Assembly (NCBI GenBank): GCA_007135095.1
Contig: SLJO01000022.1
Location: forward strand, 1-48,278
DNA length: 48,278 nt
From: Bacteroidales bacterium
GTDB lineage: Bacteria; Bacteroidota; Bacteroidia; Bacteroidales; PUMT01
Direction: 5' to 3'
Under the pieces are notes generated by a model, which had not been told where the DNA came from, searched no databases, and was given only the letters and a program-made list of their open reading frames with translations. This document shows positions 37,901 through 43,701 of the stretch, piece after piece. The position numbers were made by a program, and so were the translations under genes. Each line of letters opens with the position of its first letter. The stretch's first letter is position 1.

Positions 37901-39135
37901 CTGTAATTGACTCCTGATTGTGAGCCCGAAAGAGTTAATGTTACACCGTTTTCACCCTGGCAGTAATAGCTCTTAGAAGAGCTCAGGCTGAATTTATTGA
38001 TCTGGGTTACTGTAACAGAACCATTCATAAGGCTCTGGCAGATACCATCAAGAGCAATGACTCTGTAGGTTCCGGCAGTACCTGTTGCCCACTGAAGGGG
38101 ACCTGTGCTGCTTGTCTGTTCAGTCCCTGCCACAGGAGTTCCTCCCCTTGTAAGCTGATAGGTCACCCCTGATTCTGAACCATCAAGGATAAGTGTAGCC
38201 TGGTCGCCTGAGCCCTGGCAGAATGCAGGGTTTTGGGATGATAAAGTGAAGGTCAGAGGCAGAGGCAGTTCATTTAAGATTACCTCTCCGTTCATTGTCT
38301 CCTGGCAGCCGGCTGAGTTTGTTGCCACAACATGATAACTGCCATCAAGTTTAACATTCCAGGTCAGGGGACTGCCTGTTCCTGACTGGGCAAGACCAAT
38401 GTGTTCGGCAGGTGAAGTACCCTGATAAAGCTGGTATAATATTCCAGAATCCGAACCTGACAGACGTAGCGGCACAGTAGTGCCGGAACAAAAATCGGTA
38501 CCTGCAGGTGCTTCCAGATCGTATACAGCAGGAAGAGGCTCCAGTACGGCATTGACAATACCATCCATCGGTATTTCGCAGTTACTTTCAGGAAGGTTCA
38601 TTATGGCAACTGCCCTGTAGCTGCCTGTCTGGGTAACGGTCCATTCAATAGTACTTCCGGTGCCTTGTTCTTCAGAGCCGGGGAGTATAGCACCATTCAG
38701 TTCAAGGAAATAGGTATAGTCTGTATGTGAGCCCGATAATCTCAATATCAGCTCCTCATCTCCCTCACAGAAAGTTTCAGGGGCCGTTAACGTATAAACG
38801 GGTGCGATAACGCGAATAACCTTGATATAATAATTATGCCCCCCCAGGTTCCAGCGGTACCAGTTCTCTTCAACCGAAATATTGGTGACGGTGGTTGCCT
38901 GGGTGGTGGAACCGAATGTGCCGCTACCTATTCCGTTATGGACGCTCCAGGTTCCGTTTCCGGATGGAGAACCATCATTTGCAATAAAGTACGAATCGGC
39001 GCAGATGGTAACAACCCTGTTCCAGGCAGGTTCCTGGGCCCATGCCGAATTAATGCAAACAACGAAAAGTGCAAGCAGGATAACCCTTTTGCACAGCATT
39101 TTAATTAATGCCGCCACCTTGAAATCACGCACCAT
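25996..39135 (-). CDS. giant mosaic cell-surface adhesin with type B T9SS C-terminal domain
   Basis: About 4379 aa from the ATG at 39135; TTG 39150 and ATG 39099 are alternatives, all upstream of the signal peptide core VILLALFVVCINSAWAQ. In order: four beta modules with the pattern FC-G...LSGS-SGV-Y; three Ig/PKD-like modules; a fifth FC-G module; two PKD-like domains; 17 Ig-like repeats of about 82 aa (LTC...WTGPG...PGTYTLTVT...GC); three repeats of the form GSNIRWY...YYYATQT..GCES; a sixth FC-G module; two PKD-like domains; 15 WSV repeats of about 80 aa (AGADQ-LC...GSGTWSV...GNNILRWTI...C-S-DEV); two PKD domains (YRWELGEDG, YLWDFGDGN); and a gliding-motility-type CTD (FPSAFTPN, YKLEIYNRWG, GWDGYY). 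Most Ig-like and WSV repeats keep two cysteines. Probable T9SS export through SprE-dependent machinery and display as an adhesin, like SprB; the ligand is unknown. Confidence 0.93.
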   Translation of the reverse strand: MVRDFKVAALIKMLCKRVILLALFVVCINSAWAQEPAWNRVVTICADSYFIANDGSPSGNGTWSVHNGIGSGTFGSTTQATTVTNISVEENWYRWNLGGHNYYIKVIRVIAPVYTLTAPETFCEGDEELILRLSGSHTDYTYFLELNGAILPGSEEQGTGSTIEWTVTQTGSYRAVAIMNLPESNCEIPMDGIVNAVLEPLPAVYDLEAPAGTDFCSGTTVPLRLSGSDSGILYQLYQGTSPAEHIGLAQSGTGSPLTWNVKLDGSYHVVATNSAGCQETMNGEVILNELPLPLTFTLSSQNPAFCQGSGDQATLILDGSESGVTYQLTRGGTPVAGTEQTSSTGPLQWATGTAGTYRVIALDGICQSLMNGSVTVTQINKFSLSSSKSYYCQGENGVTLTLSGSQSGVNYRVFRNINNPIGTWAGTGKEIEWPNMTAGDYEVIAIKDGVPCLMGSLTVEMKSFPGGLVDPVAPICLGESAQLNASGGDSYLWQPSATLNNHQIADPLATPTVSTTYSVTITDGFGCSVTEDVEVVVHPLPGAYAGSDKTICRGESVLLNNVVQVPGYQYSWSPLDGSLSDPAISNPVAQPDETTTYKLTVTTQHGCSSIDQVTVNVNPAPMVNAEATSYEICAGGSVELSVTGTAGIDYLWSTGEITENITVTPLNTSTYHVTGTNPVTGCATTDNATINVNLLPQIFAIEGGGEFCEGADGVAVGLTGSETGVIYELLRNGASTGQTESGTGSPVSFGKQNHDGTNTYTVLARNAASLCSILMPGSAIITKNRLPAPAQSVTGPSSTCPDTPVTLFVPEIARADNYVWSLPPETTITGGETTNTINVMFPRDAGIVTISVKGENDCGTGPASPMKEITVRPLPGAAGPVTGITELCEGDMNISYSTPTVNHATSYLWELPPGASITGFVNSDTERRIIVAFSKGSSSGYVRVTPSNNCGTGEPSELLVTVNAIPGLVINDPSGELDCSGDPVTLSATSSTPVVAWAWTAHGGGRITGDANIHNPQVDMPGTYRVTATANGCSAKGEISLARNTAAPEGIIISKPAGMITCNTQEMTLTASTSSTYPVTYQWQASEGGNILSVPAPDKVTINRGGHYTVIATNVETSCTSDPVSIFIQEDTDSPDLSAMQILVSGNISCINDNVVLSTDPALPGTFAHFEWTSATGIIDNTGSSAPTVYSAGIYTLKVTGGNGCTAEKPVEVINDQRVPDIWVNQNPGTINCTDTQVQLQGSTTVTGASLLWTGPGIVSGSTITAPWVNEPGVYKLTITHPESGCPAEASVNVIEDIAVPSVFFPDAPGDITCSNLSVTVGSGTDASDPKYQWFSPQGQLMSQTGPALTVTTGGTYTLRITDQNNHCTGEESIGINENKTVPGVSIAVPGTLTCTLTSVTLMGSSPTADVAWSWSTADGTISSGGNTATPSVTAAGSYTATATHPVNGCISQAVVQVTENKSAPVIVNFNNNPQSLTCSRQQVQLSGNAADASLLWTGPSGAQISNPQSPNPFVNAPGTYTLTATGNSNGCPATRNVTVVQVTDTPAGLEILPFDNLSCSNNTTILRAASSTPGTTFRWEEGPGGTILGDPLHETISVEAAATYTVYAAHPQTGCEISAQAQVTLLSAAPAITFAAGLPPEITCNNQSDGIRLSATVEPAGSDLLWTGPGSIENDDDTEPTVYLPGTYTLTAWHPVTGCSTSSDIVVGSNLEDPRIISFNVPGPVTCENQTIEITPELSAGTFSYQWTAGSGGQISGSTENKRVIVSSGGTYNLTVTDQDNGCTAQGSVFVAENKTVPHIAVNTSPAPLSCVNIRTPLYGTSTTTGALYQWDGPGNIENPTTEHPLVDQQGEYMLTVTDPLNGCKASATVTVGENKIPPQQPQIIAPQELTCDKLWTDLKVSPLPDNVDYLWTTTSGGTILYGETPTASVNQPGTYLVTVTDRANGCTNFNSIEVTRNSDVAAVEITGGPYLLSCATVSLGLAGSSALGIDPAWTTVGGNIISDRYQMNVTVNAPGEYFLTVHHPVTGCPSTASVTVGQTGDIPLIDIDNFPGSLTCQASSVELYGRPVDGSHLFEWSTAGGNIWSGEDSYNPVVDAPGTYVITVTNPLTGCTNQASVTVEEDTTTATFTIAEPDQFTCLAGEVQLRSTITSGTSDVEWLWTTVAGGTIRPGDENVQNPVVTSPGVYTLRVIKNSNSCWSEKQVTVTGNMELPHISADKNPPKLTCDRIQVILSAGSNTAGATFMWTSDDNHPIVNYNSSQPRVSFPGWYTVTATHPATGCTDFRRVEVIQDIQPPHIHIEPGNLTLTCSTTSVRLEGNSTTANVSYRWIGPGSIPVADTRTVYVSDPGTYTLEVTRVSTGCTATLPVTVGSDTEPASQPAADDIFVCFGAAPGTLEATGSNIRWYDNSSLHPDNLIHSGSSYTPDQTAPGSYYYYATQTGTNGCESPFNQVAYTVRDLPQSPSGTGGEICQGSPNPQLTADGSNIRWYDSPTGTLLATGPAYTPDALVSAPGTYDYYISQTDAYGCESELSQVSLVIRPVPAPPAISQTPLEACHGEQNPAFAATGSNIKWYGSNSSFIPLYSGNEFTPAASVAGAHHYYVSQTNSHGCESERAQVTLIINEIPVKYDVTGGGIFCENANGVSVGLSGSTTAIEYTLWLDGSIIAGNATGTGDLIDFGLITAPGIYTVTAASPNGCQSVMHGSVTLAVTSLPAAPGPVSGALSVCQGSTNVPFSIPAVTGATHYIWELPPGAVVAGGANTRSIVVDFHPGAQSGAIRVRGANGCGEGPVSGDHYVSVDNLPENAGQIMATASNSQVCRGQEEVIFEVPAIANATAYLWQIPAGASIVQGEGSRSIKVKFSPEAAQGDQVVRVRAENSCGTGGWSDDHILTVFAPPVIYAGDDQQLCTDQSALSGSPVPAGGTAIWETVSGYAVFSDRNASDPLVSSLAMGENVFAYNVTLDACFISDTVRVNNNRVLVNAGSNRVICNEEINLAGSQPPAGSSGLWSVAGGGASFENAGYHLTSARNFNQGDNELYWTITKNGCISRASVIITNHRPQGINAGGDISTCNGEAFLNASSPAAGVGDWKIISGQGAFDDSSDPVTRVYNLDKGINRIAWVVDNYACSIGDTITVNNREIDITAGADQVLCDSRTTLNATVPPEGATGEWSVIRGAATFMERSEHDTRVSGLATGENEVMWTIIKSGCVFTDNVILVNNMPTPANAGPDQEISINHAQLEANEPMIGTGLWSVMNGSAAFSNTALHDATVTDLAPGPNVLRWTITNQGCSSASDVTINNGALESIYAGEDQTLCGNETRLNASEPPFGFGIWTLRQGSARFENNEQADTRVYDLGQGVNVLRWSVTIGSTEYFDEVTIINNTPSAASAGSNRALCSDSYTLAGNQPVIGSGIWTIEGGSAQIANNTLYNSQVSGLAQGNNIFRWTVSHENCVSSNTVIITNDIPTTPDAGPGQSTCDGTAELFPNTPTIGNGEWSVLSGAGSFEGNFVSSLANGENILQYTITRNQCKLSDQVTITNYRPTTADAGYNMNVCENSAELNANQPNIAVGETGQWTVINGSGIFDDPLSANTMVRGLAQGKNVFRWTIGNQGCVSYDEIVVSFDFIQADAGRDVITCDNELILNANNPGNGAGQWSVRGGSGSATFESPNSSNTRVTNLDRGNNVLRWTVTNNRCVSWDEITVRNDSPSNAYAGADQSLCTDNIQLQARQPVIGSGRWSVVNGSGEFANEHMHNTMVNSIRTGSNTYRWTVENEGCISVDEVVIRNNQPFDTFAGADQVLCEDSALLSASLPEEGQGTWSIIKGAGVIDNAYNNTTPVSGLAPGENILRWTVTNGQCSAYSEVILQNNKPTIAAAGADRTICEDNTTLEGNIPVQGSGTWSVISGSGSFTDAGLYNSGVEGLSRGNNILRWTITRENCISTSDVVIRNDRPTIPDAGVNIAVCGNSTPLNGNMPAVGTGRWGLVSGTGSFDDPSRYNTTIRELGQGTNILQWTITNNSCSLSDRVEVRNNRTDVYAGPDQIVYTSQAYLSANIPARGTGIWNTDAGGGTIASPGSHETSVEGLHEGVNTFIWSVNIDGCISSDDVRITYYRQPTASFTVSQTEGCPPLQVRFTKTTTEDYPYRWELGEDGITILEENPVYTYEKPGRYFTRLYVTGPDGQDVVSERIITVHEPPVSTFELAPTRLFIPEGELRTFNYSTNSSQYLWDFGDGNSSDEFSPVHTYQNEGSFLVRLAVWSAEGCYDLSEYRETVSVTKTTRINFPSAFTPNPAGSGGGRYNRHDFSNHVFYPIILNGNIDNYKLEIYNRWGVLLFESNDIDVGWDGYYREQPASEDVYIYRVTGVLNSGEKIRETGDFLLMRRD
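26805..30450 (-). repeat. 15-copy WSV repeat array within the adhesin
   Basis: Fifteen consecutive modules of about 80 residues, counted by eye from AGDDQQLC near 30425 down to AGPDQIVY near 27035. Shared positions are AG at the start, a Cys six residues later, G-WSV, N(I/V)LRWT(I/V), a second Cys and a final (D/N)NxPT linker. Copies are divergent in DNA sequence, so this is an old array. Boundaries are approximate. Confidence 0.85.
32010..36240 (-). repeat. 17-copy Ig-like repeat array within the adhesin
   Basis: Seventeen modules of about 82 residues, each with (L/I)(T/S)C near the start, a central Trp in (L/Y)xW(T/S), PG(T/V)Y near the end and a final GC-containing strand. An acidic/Asn-rich linker (ExxxxP) joins many of them. 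Boundaries are approximate. Confidence 0.85.
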
Positions 39136-39599
39136 AGAGTAGAGTTGCAAAAAACTTAATGTTGTTTTCTTTTATTTTTGTTATCGTCTACGGAAACAGC
39201 GGGCTATTTGTTCCATATTAACGGTGATCCATATCACTCAAAAGGCTAATGGTCTGGTGAAGAACAGATTTTAATGCCTATCTCTTTTCTTCGGAAATTG
39301 CCGCCTGCTGACCTGAACCTGACTCCCCGTGCTGCAAGGATTTGTTTCAGGATGTATCCATGCAAATGTAACATCCGGAATATCAGACAGAATGTTGCGA
39401 TAACAGATGTGGCATCTGATATTTTTTCTTTTTATGTTTATTTGAGAGGCTTTATTTCTTCATGAAGAAGAAAAAACAATTTTTTTTTTGTTGAATTATT
39501 ATTGTTTGTATATTTAACAAAAAACGCTTTTTTCAATAAAACTTATCATCAACTATCCGAATCCTATATGTTGATCCACATTTTATAACTTCAGAAAAT
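39136..39599. other. divergent intergenic region between the adhesin and rfbC
   Basis: 464 nt between oppositely directed genes; I see no gene. It holds a dyad GTGAT-CCAT-ATCAC (39224-39237) of Crp/Fnr-like form about 90 nt before the adhesin start. It also has a perfect 14-bp palindrome TTCTTCATGAAGAA (39456-39469) and a T-rich run at 39480-39489. No exact TAnnTTTG promoter is obvious in either direction, although both flanking genes need one. Confidence 0.5.
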
Positions 39600-40142
39600 A
39601 TGACTTTTACCGAAACACCACTCAGAGGATCCTATATTATTGATATTGTTAAAATGGAAGACGAAAGGGGCTTTTTCGGACGTTCCTTTTGCCGCCGTGA
39701 AATGGAAGAGCATGGGCTGAACGGTGAGATAATGCAGGCAAATACATCTTTTTCCCATAAAAGGGGAACTCTGAGGGGACTGCATTATCAGGTTGCTCCC
39801 TACCAGGAATCTAAACTGATCAGATGTGTAAGAGGGGCCATTTACGATGTAATAATTGATCTCAGGCCCGGATCACCCACTTTCAGGCAATGGACCTCGG
39901 TGGAGCTGAGCCAGGAAAATTACAGGATGTTTTATATTCCGGAAGGTTTTGCACATGGTTATATGGCCCTTACCGACAATGTCGAGGTTTATTATAATGT
40001 TTCCGCCTTTTACACACCGGGAGCCGAAAAGGGTATCCGGTGGGATGATCCCGCTTTTAAGATCAGCTGGCCCCTTGAACCTATGGTAATATCGGAAAAG
40101 GACCGGCAGCATCCTGATTTTATTTTTGACCGGGTCGAATAA
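39600..40142 (+). CDS. rfbC: dTDP-4-dehydrorhamnose 3,5-epimerase family protein
   Basis: Cupin-fold epimerase of the RmlC/RfbC family, acting on a 4-keto-6-deoxy nucleotide sugar. It has 180 aa, the usual size. Motifs: EDERGFFGRSFC (about residues 20-31), QANTSFSHKRGTLRGLHYQ with the catalytic histidine (about 63), VRGAIYDVIIDLR, and YIPEGFAHGYMAL. The usual dTDP-rhamnose partners rfbA, rfbB and rfbD are absent, while a CDP-glucose-forming enzyme follows. The true substrate may therefore be a CDP-linked sugar; this is inference from context. Confidence 0.85.
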   Translation: MTFTETPLRGSYIIDIVKMEDERGFFGRSFCRREMEEHGLNGEIMQANTSFSHKRGTLRGLHYQVAPYQESKLIRCVRGAIYDVIIDLRPGSPTFRQWTSVELSQENYRMFYIPEGFAHGYMALTDNVEVYYNVSAFYTPGAEKGIRWDDPAFKISWPLEPMVISEKDRQHPDFIFDRVE

Positions 40143-40307
40143 ACAGAGGGCCGGCTATGTTTCAAAATTATGATCGGGCGCTTGTGATTTTTTTTGCCTG
40201 TATGAAAGGTGAGGAATTGATACCGCAAAAATGCAGACATCATTCACATTGATTAAGCAGGGCTTAATCTATTTTTACAGGCTGTTAATAAAAAAAAAGG
40301 TAAGGGG

Positions 40308-40335
40308 CTAAACAAACGGGAGGAATATTGTTTAG
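40308..40335 (+). other. 8-bp inverted repeat upstream of the cytidylyltransferase gene
   Basis: CTAAACAA (40308-40315) and TTGTTTAG (40328-40335) are perfect inverted copies with a 12-nt purine-rich spacer. No T-run follows. It could be an operator or an mRNA stem 45 nt before the start codon. Confidence 0.45.
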
Positions 40336-40379
40336 ACAAAAGTAACTATTATGTCAACCAAATAAATTTTATTCTTAAT

Positions 40380-41165
40380 ATGAAAGCAGTAATACTTGCA
40401 GGTGGATTCGGGACCCGTATTAGTGAAGAAAGCGGGATACGGCCAAAGCCGATGGTCGAAATAGGAAACTATCCAATTATCTGGCATATTATGAAAATCT
40501 ATTCATTTCATGGTATTAAAGAGTTTATAATATGCTGCGGCTATAAAGGCTATATGATAAAAGAATATTTTTCCAACTATTTTTTACGGGTTTCAGATGT
40601 GACCTTTGACCTTGGCACCAATTCGATGGAGGTTCACCGGAATCCGTCGGAATCCTGGAAGATAACACTTGTTGAAACAGGTGAAAAAACCATGACAGGA
40701 GGAAGGATTAAAAGGATTGCTCCCTTCCTGGGGAACGATATCTTTTGCCTTACTTACGGGGATGGCGTCAGTGATGCTGATATAAGCGGGTCTATAAAGT
40801 TCCATCAGGAACAGGATGCTCTTGTAACTCTTACTGCTGTTCAGCAGCCTGGCCGGTTCGGTGCCTTCGCTCTTGGAAAGGATCAAAATAAGGTAAGCAG
40901 TTTCAGGGAAAAGCCCAAAGGTAACGGAATAGACAATGCATGGATCAACGGGGGGTTCTTTGTAGTAGATCCCAGGGCACTTGATTATATAACAGGCGAC
41001 CACTCGGTATGGGAACGCGAACCACTGGAAATTCTTGCCAAGACCGGCCAGCTTGCTGCATTCAGGCATTATGGCTTCTGGCAGCCTATGGATACTTTAA
41101 GAGATAAAAACCTGCTCGAGGATTTATGGCAAAAGGAACAGGCTCCCTGGAAAAAATGGGAATAA
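40380..41165 (+). CDS. rfbF: glucose-1-phosphate cytidylyltransferase
   Basis: Makes CDP-glucose from CTP and glucose-1-phosphate. It has 261 aa, the usual length. [28 protein letters not shown] (residues 2-29) is the nucleotidyltransferase signature, and [23 protein letters not shown] is typical of Rfb[10 protein letters not shown] (metal-binding Asp, about residue 127), [13 protein letters not shown] and [11 protein letters not shown] follow. The normal next gene, rfbG (CDP-glucose 4,6-dehydratase), is not here; an NAD-dependent epimerase/decarboxylase follows instead. Confidence 0.92.
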   Translation: MKAVILAGGFGTRISEESGIRPKPMVEIGNYPIIWHIMKIYSFHGIKEFIICCGYKGYMIKEYFSNYFLRVSDVTFDLGTNSMEVHRNPSESWKITLVETGEKTMTGGRIKRIAPFLGNDIFCLTYGDGVSDADISGSIKFHQEQDALVTLTAVQQPGRFGAFALGKDQNKVSSFREKPKGNGIDNAWINGGFFVVDPRALDYITGDHSVWEREPLEILAKTGQLAAFRHYGFWQPMDTLRDKNLLEDLWQKEQAPWKKWE

Positions 41166-41330
41166 TTGCCGTACCACATAAACTTTGCCCCGTTTTTATT
41201 GTTTAACTGCAGTATTTTATTTAAATTTAGATAGCATTGATTGATTGTTTATTGCTTCTTCGGAATTCCGGCCTGCGTTATCATCCAAATATCAATTATA
41301 TACATATTGTTAACCCCAACTCCCATTCCT

Positions 41331-42434
41331 ATGATAAAAATCTCCCAAAATCCTGTCCTGCAAGAGGACATGAAATATATTTTCAATAAGTTGTCAGATG
41401 ACGAAAAGAAAAAATTCGAAAATTCACGGATTCTGATTACCGGCTGCGGTGGATTCCTTGGGTATTATTTTATGCACTTTTTCAATACCTTTTGTGAAAA
41501 ACTAAAAATTAAAGAGGTAATCGCCCTTGACAACTTCCTTACCGGCACACGCGACTGGCTGGATGAAATGGCAGCGGGAAATGACAGGATAAAACTGCAC
41601 CATTTTGATATTATCAAGGATGACCCCGGGGTAATACCGGGCATTGAAAACGTTAACCTTATAATACATGCTGCGTCAATAGCTTCCCCGACGTTTTACC
41701 GTATTTATCCCCTTGAAACCATCGATGCAAATATTACTGGTTTAAGGCGTCTGCTCGATTACTATTCCGGGAAAAAAATTACCGGTATGCTTTTCTTTTC
41801 AAGCAGTGAGATATATGGTGATCCTTTCAAGGAGTTTATTCCAACAAATGAAAGTTACCGGGGCAATGTGCCCACTATGGGTCCAAGGGCCTGCTATGAT
41901 GAAGCAAAGAGGTTCGGTGAGACTTTATGCTATGTTTTCGGAGAAAAATATGGCTTCCCTGTTTCCATTGCCAGGCCATTTAATAATTATGGCCCGGGCA
42001 TGAATATTAACGACAAGAGACTCCCGGCAGATTTCGCAAAATGCGTTCTTGAGGGCCGTGATCTGGTTATGTATTCGGATGGTAAGCCAACCCGGACTTT
42101 CTGTTATATATCAGACGCAATTTCCGGATACCTCAAGATACTTCTTTATGGTAAAACCGATGTTTTCAATATAGGGATTGACAAACCCGAGGTTTCTGTG
42201 CAGGAGTTTGCCGGACTGTTTCGCGAGAATGCAAAAAGGCTTTTTGATTATAAGGGAAAGGTGGAATTTGATGTGCCGGAAGACTTGCATTATATGACTG
42301 ACAATCCCAACAGGCGCTGTCCGGATATCACAAAAGCAAAAAAAGTTCTTGGGTATGATCCGGGTATTTATGTGGACGAGGGTATTGGCAGGTACCTTGA
42401 GTTTTTAAAATTTAATAACGGAGGTCTGATATGA
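41331..42434 (+). CDS. NAD-dependent epimerase/dehydratase, UDP-glucuronate decarboxylase-like
   Basis: Extended SDR enzyme of 367 aa acting on a nucleotide sugar. ILITGCGGFLGYYFMHFF carries the NAD motif (about residues 35-52), HAASIASPTFYRIYPLETI is close to the signature of UDP-glucuronate decarboxylases, FFSSSEIYGDP gives the catalytic Ser, and YDEAKRFGE gives Tyr and Lys. RPFNNYGPGM and TRTFCYISDAI also match the decarboxylase group. The ATG at 41331 is chosen; upstream codons from 41241 do not resemble the family. The stop overlaps the next ATG by 4 nt (ATGA). A UDP-sugar dehydrogenase directly after it would make its likely substrate. Confidence 0.8.
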   Translation: MIKISQNPVLQEDMKYIFNKLSDDEKKKFENSRILITGCGGFLGYYFMHFFNTFCEKLKIKEVIALDNFLTGTRDWLDEMAAGNDRIKLHHFDIIKDDPGVIPGIENVNLIIHAASIASPTFYRIYPLETIDANITGLRRLLDYYSGKKITGMLFFSSSEIYGDPFKEFIPTNESYRGNVPTMGPRACYDEAKRFGETLCYVFGEKYGFPVSIARPFNNYGPGMNINDKRLPADFAKCVLEGRDLVMYSDGKPTRTFCYISDAISGYLKILLYGKTDVFNIGIDKPEVSVQEFAGLFRENAKRLFDYKGKVEFDVPEDLHYMTDNPNRRCPDITKAKKVLGYDPGIYVDEGIGRYLEFLKFNNGGLI

Positions 42435-43684
42435 TTTCAATATTAGGTTTGGGTTTTGTCGGCCTTACCACCGGCCTTGGTTTTGCCAAAAAAGGGTTCA
42501 AAACCTATGGCTTCGATATTTCCGGTGAAAGGCTGAACAGTCTGAAAAACTACCATGTGCCTTTCTTTGAGCCACATTTGCAGGAGGTCCTTCAGGAAAC
42601 AATGAATCAAACATTCTTTCTTGATACCCCTTTCGCCGAGGCGATCCGGAAAAGCGAGGCAGTTTTTATTTGTGTGGGAACTCCCGAAAATGAAGACGGC
42701 AGCGCTAATCTTGAATATCTTCTTGCCGCCATTGAGCAGGTGCTTGATGTTGAAACCGGCAAATTCCAGGTTCTTGTAACAAAATCGACCGTGCCACCTT
42801 CTACGCTCAGCAGGGAAGTAATACCTTTTGTAAGGGAGAAACTGAAATCAAATGATAACAGGAAAGTAGGTTTTGCCTCGAACCCCGAGTTTTTGCGCGA
42901 GGGTTATTGCTGGGAAGACTTTATTACTCCCGACCGGATTGTGATAGGTATTGAAGACGAACAGTCAAAAAGTATTCTCGATAAGATCTATGAGCCCTTC
43001 GGAGCGCCGGTGCATTATGTAAGTTATAATACTTCCGAATTTATCAAATACCTGTCTAACACCCTGCTGTCGACAATGATCAGTTATTCCAACGAGATGT
43101 CAATGATTGCAGATGCAATCGGAGGTATCGACGTCCAAAAATCATTCAGGATACTTCATGAAGATAAGCGATGGTACGGTTCACCTGCACCCATGAAAAG
43201 CTATGTTTATCCCGGCTGTGGCTACGGAGGTTATTGCCTTCCAAAAGACACATCCGCACTGGTGAGCATGTCAGAAAAAAACGGGTTTAAACCTCAGATG
43301 CTTTCAGCAAATATTGATACCAACAGCATCATTAAGAAGCACCTGGTTGATAAAATAGACGGAAAGATTGGATATGATGAGCCAATAGGGATACTTGGCC
43401 TCTCCTTTAAGCCTGGTTCGGACGATGTAAGGCTGACTCCATCAGGGGATATAATCGAATTATTACTGAGAAGGGGCTTTACAAATATATATGCATATGA
43501 TCCTGTGGCCATCGGAGAATTTAAAAAACACTATCCGGGCATCAGGATAACTTATCTTGAATCACTCAAAGAGATCGTTGACAGATGTGAAAACCTGGTT
43601 TTGTTGACCGCATGGGATGAATTCAGGGAAAACGAAAAGTTGTTGAAATCAAAGAATTTATTCGATTACAGGTATTCTTTATAA
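42431..43684 (+). CDS. UDP-glucose/GDP-mannose dehydrogenase family protein
   Basis: NAD-dependent four-electron oxidation of a nucleotide sugar alcohol to a uronic acid, probably UDP-glucose to UDP-glucuronate. It has 417 aa. Motifs: ISILGLGFVGLTTGLGFA (residues 2-19), FICVGTPENEDGS, VTKSTVPPST, NPEFLREG, EFIKYLSNTLLSTMISYSNE and PGCGYGGYCLPKDT with the catalytic Cys (about residue 265). Phe and Ser of the usual PGFGYGGSC are Cys and Tyr here. GLSFKPGSDDVRLTPS marks the C-terminal domain. It is coupled to the epimerase upstream by a 4-nt overlap. Substrate (UDP-glucose versus another NDP-sugar) cannot be read from sequence. Confidence 0.85.
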   Translation: MISILGLGFVGLTTGLGFAKKGFKTYGFDISGERLNSLKNYHVPFFEPHLQEVLQETMNQTFFLDTPFAEAIRKSEAVFICVGTPENEDGSANLEYLLAAIEQVLDVETGKFQVLVTKSTVPPSTLSREVIPFVREKLKSNDNRKVGFASNPEFLREGYCWEDFITPDRIVIGIEDEQSKSILDKIYEPFGAPVHYVSYNTSEFIKYLSNTLLSTMISYSNEMSMIADAIGGIDVQKSFRILHEDKRWYGSPAPMKSYVYPGCGYGGYCLPKDTSALVSMSEKNGFKPQMLSANIDTNSIIKKHLVDKIDGKIGYDEPIGILGLSFKPGSDDVRLTPSGDIIELLLRRGFTNIYAYDPVAIGEFKKHYPGIRITYLESLKEIVDRCENLVLLTAWDEFRENEKLLKSKNLFDYRYSL

Positions 43685-43701
43685 ATTACTGATAAATAGT
43701 T

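Noticed and set aside
26000-39150. Many plus-strand open frames of 60-145 codons opposite the adhesin gene
   Set aside because: They follow from the repeated codon pattern of the minus-strand gene, share no recognisable domains, and lack promoters. The minus-strand frame is continuous for about 4380 codons with clear domains.
39274-39465. 63-codon plus-strand frame between the adhesin and rfbC
   Set aside because: No recognisable domain or start signal; its sequence is cysteine- and arginine-rich, as random translation would give, and it overlaps the palindrome.
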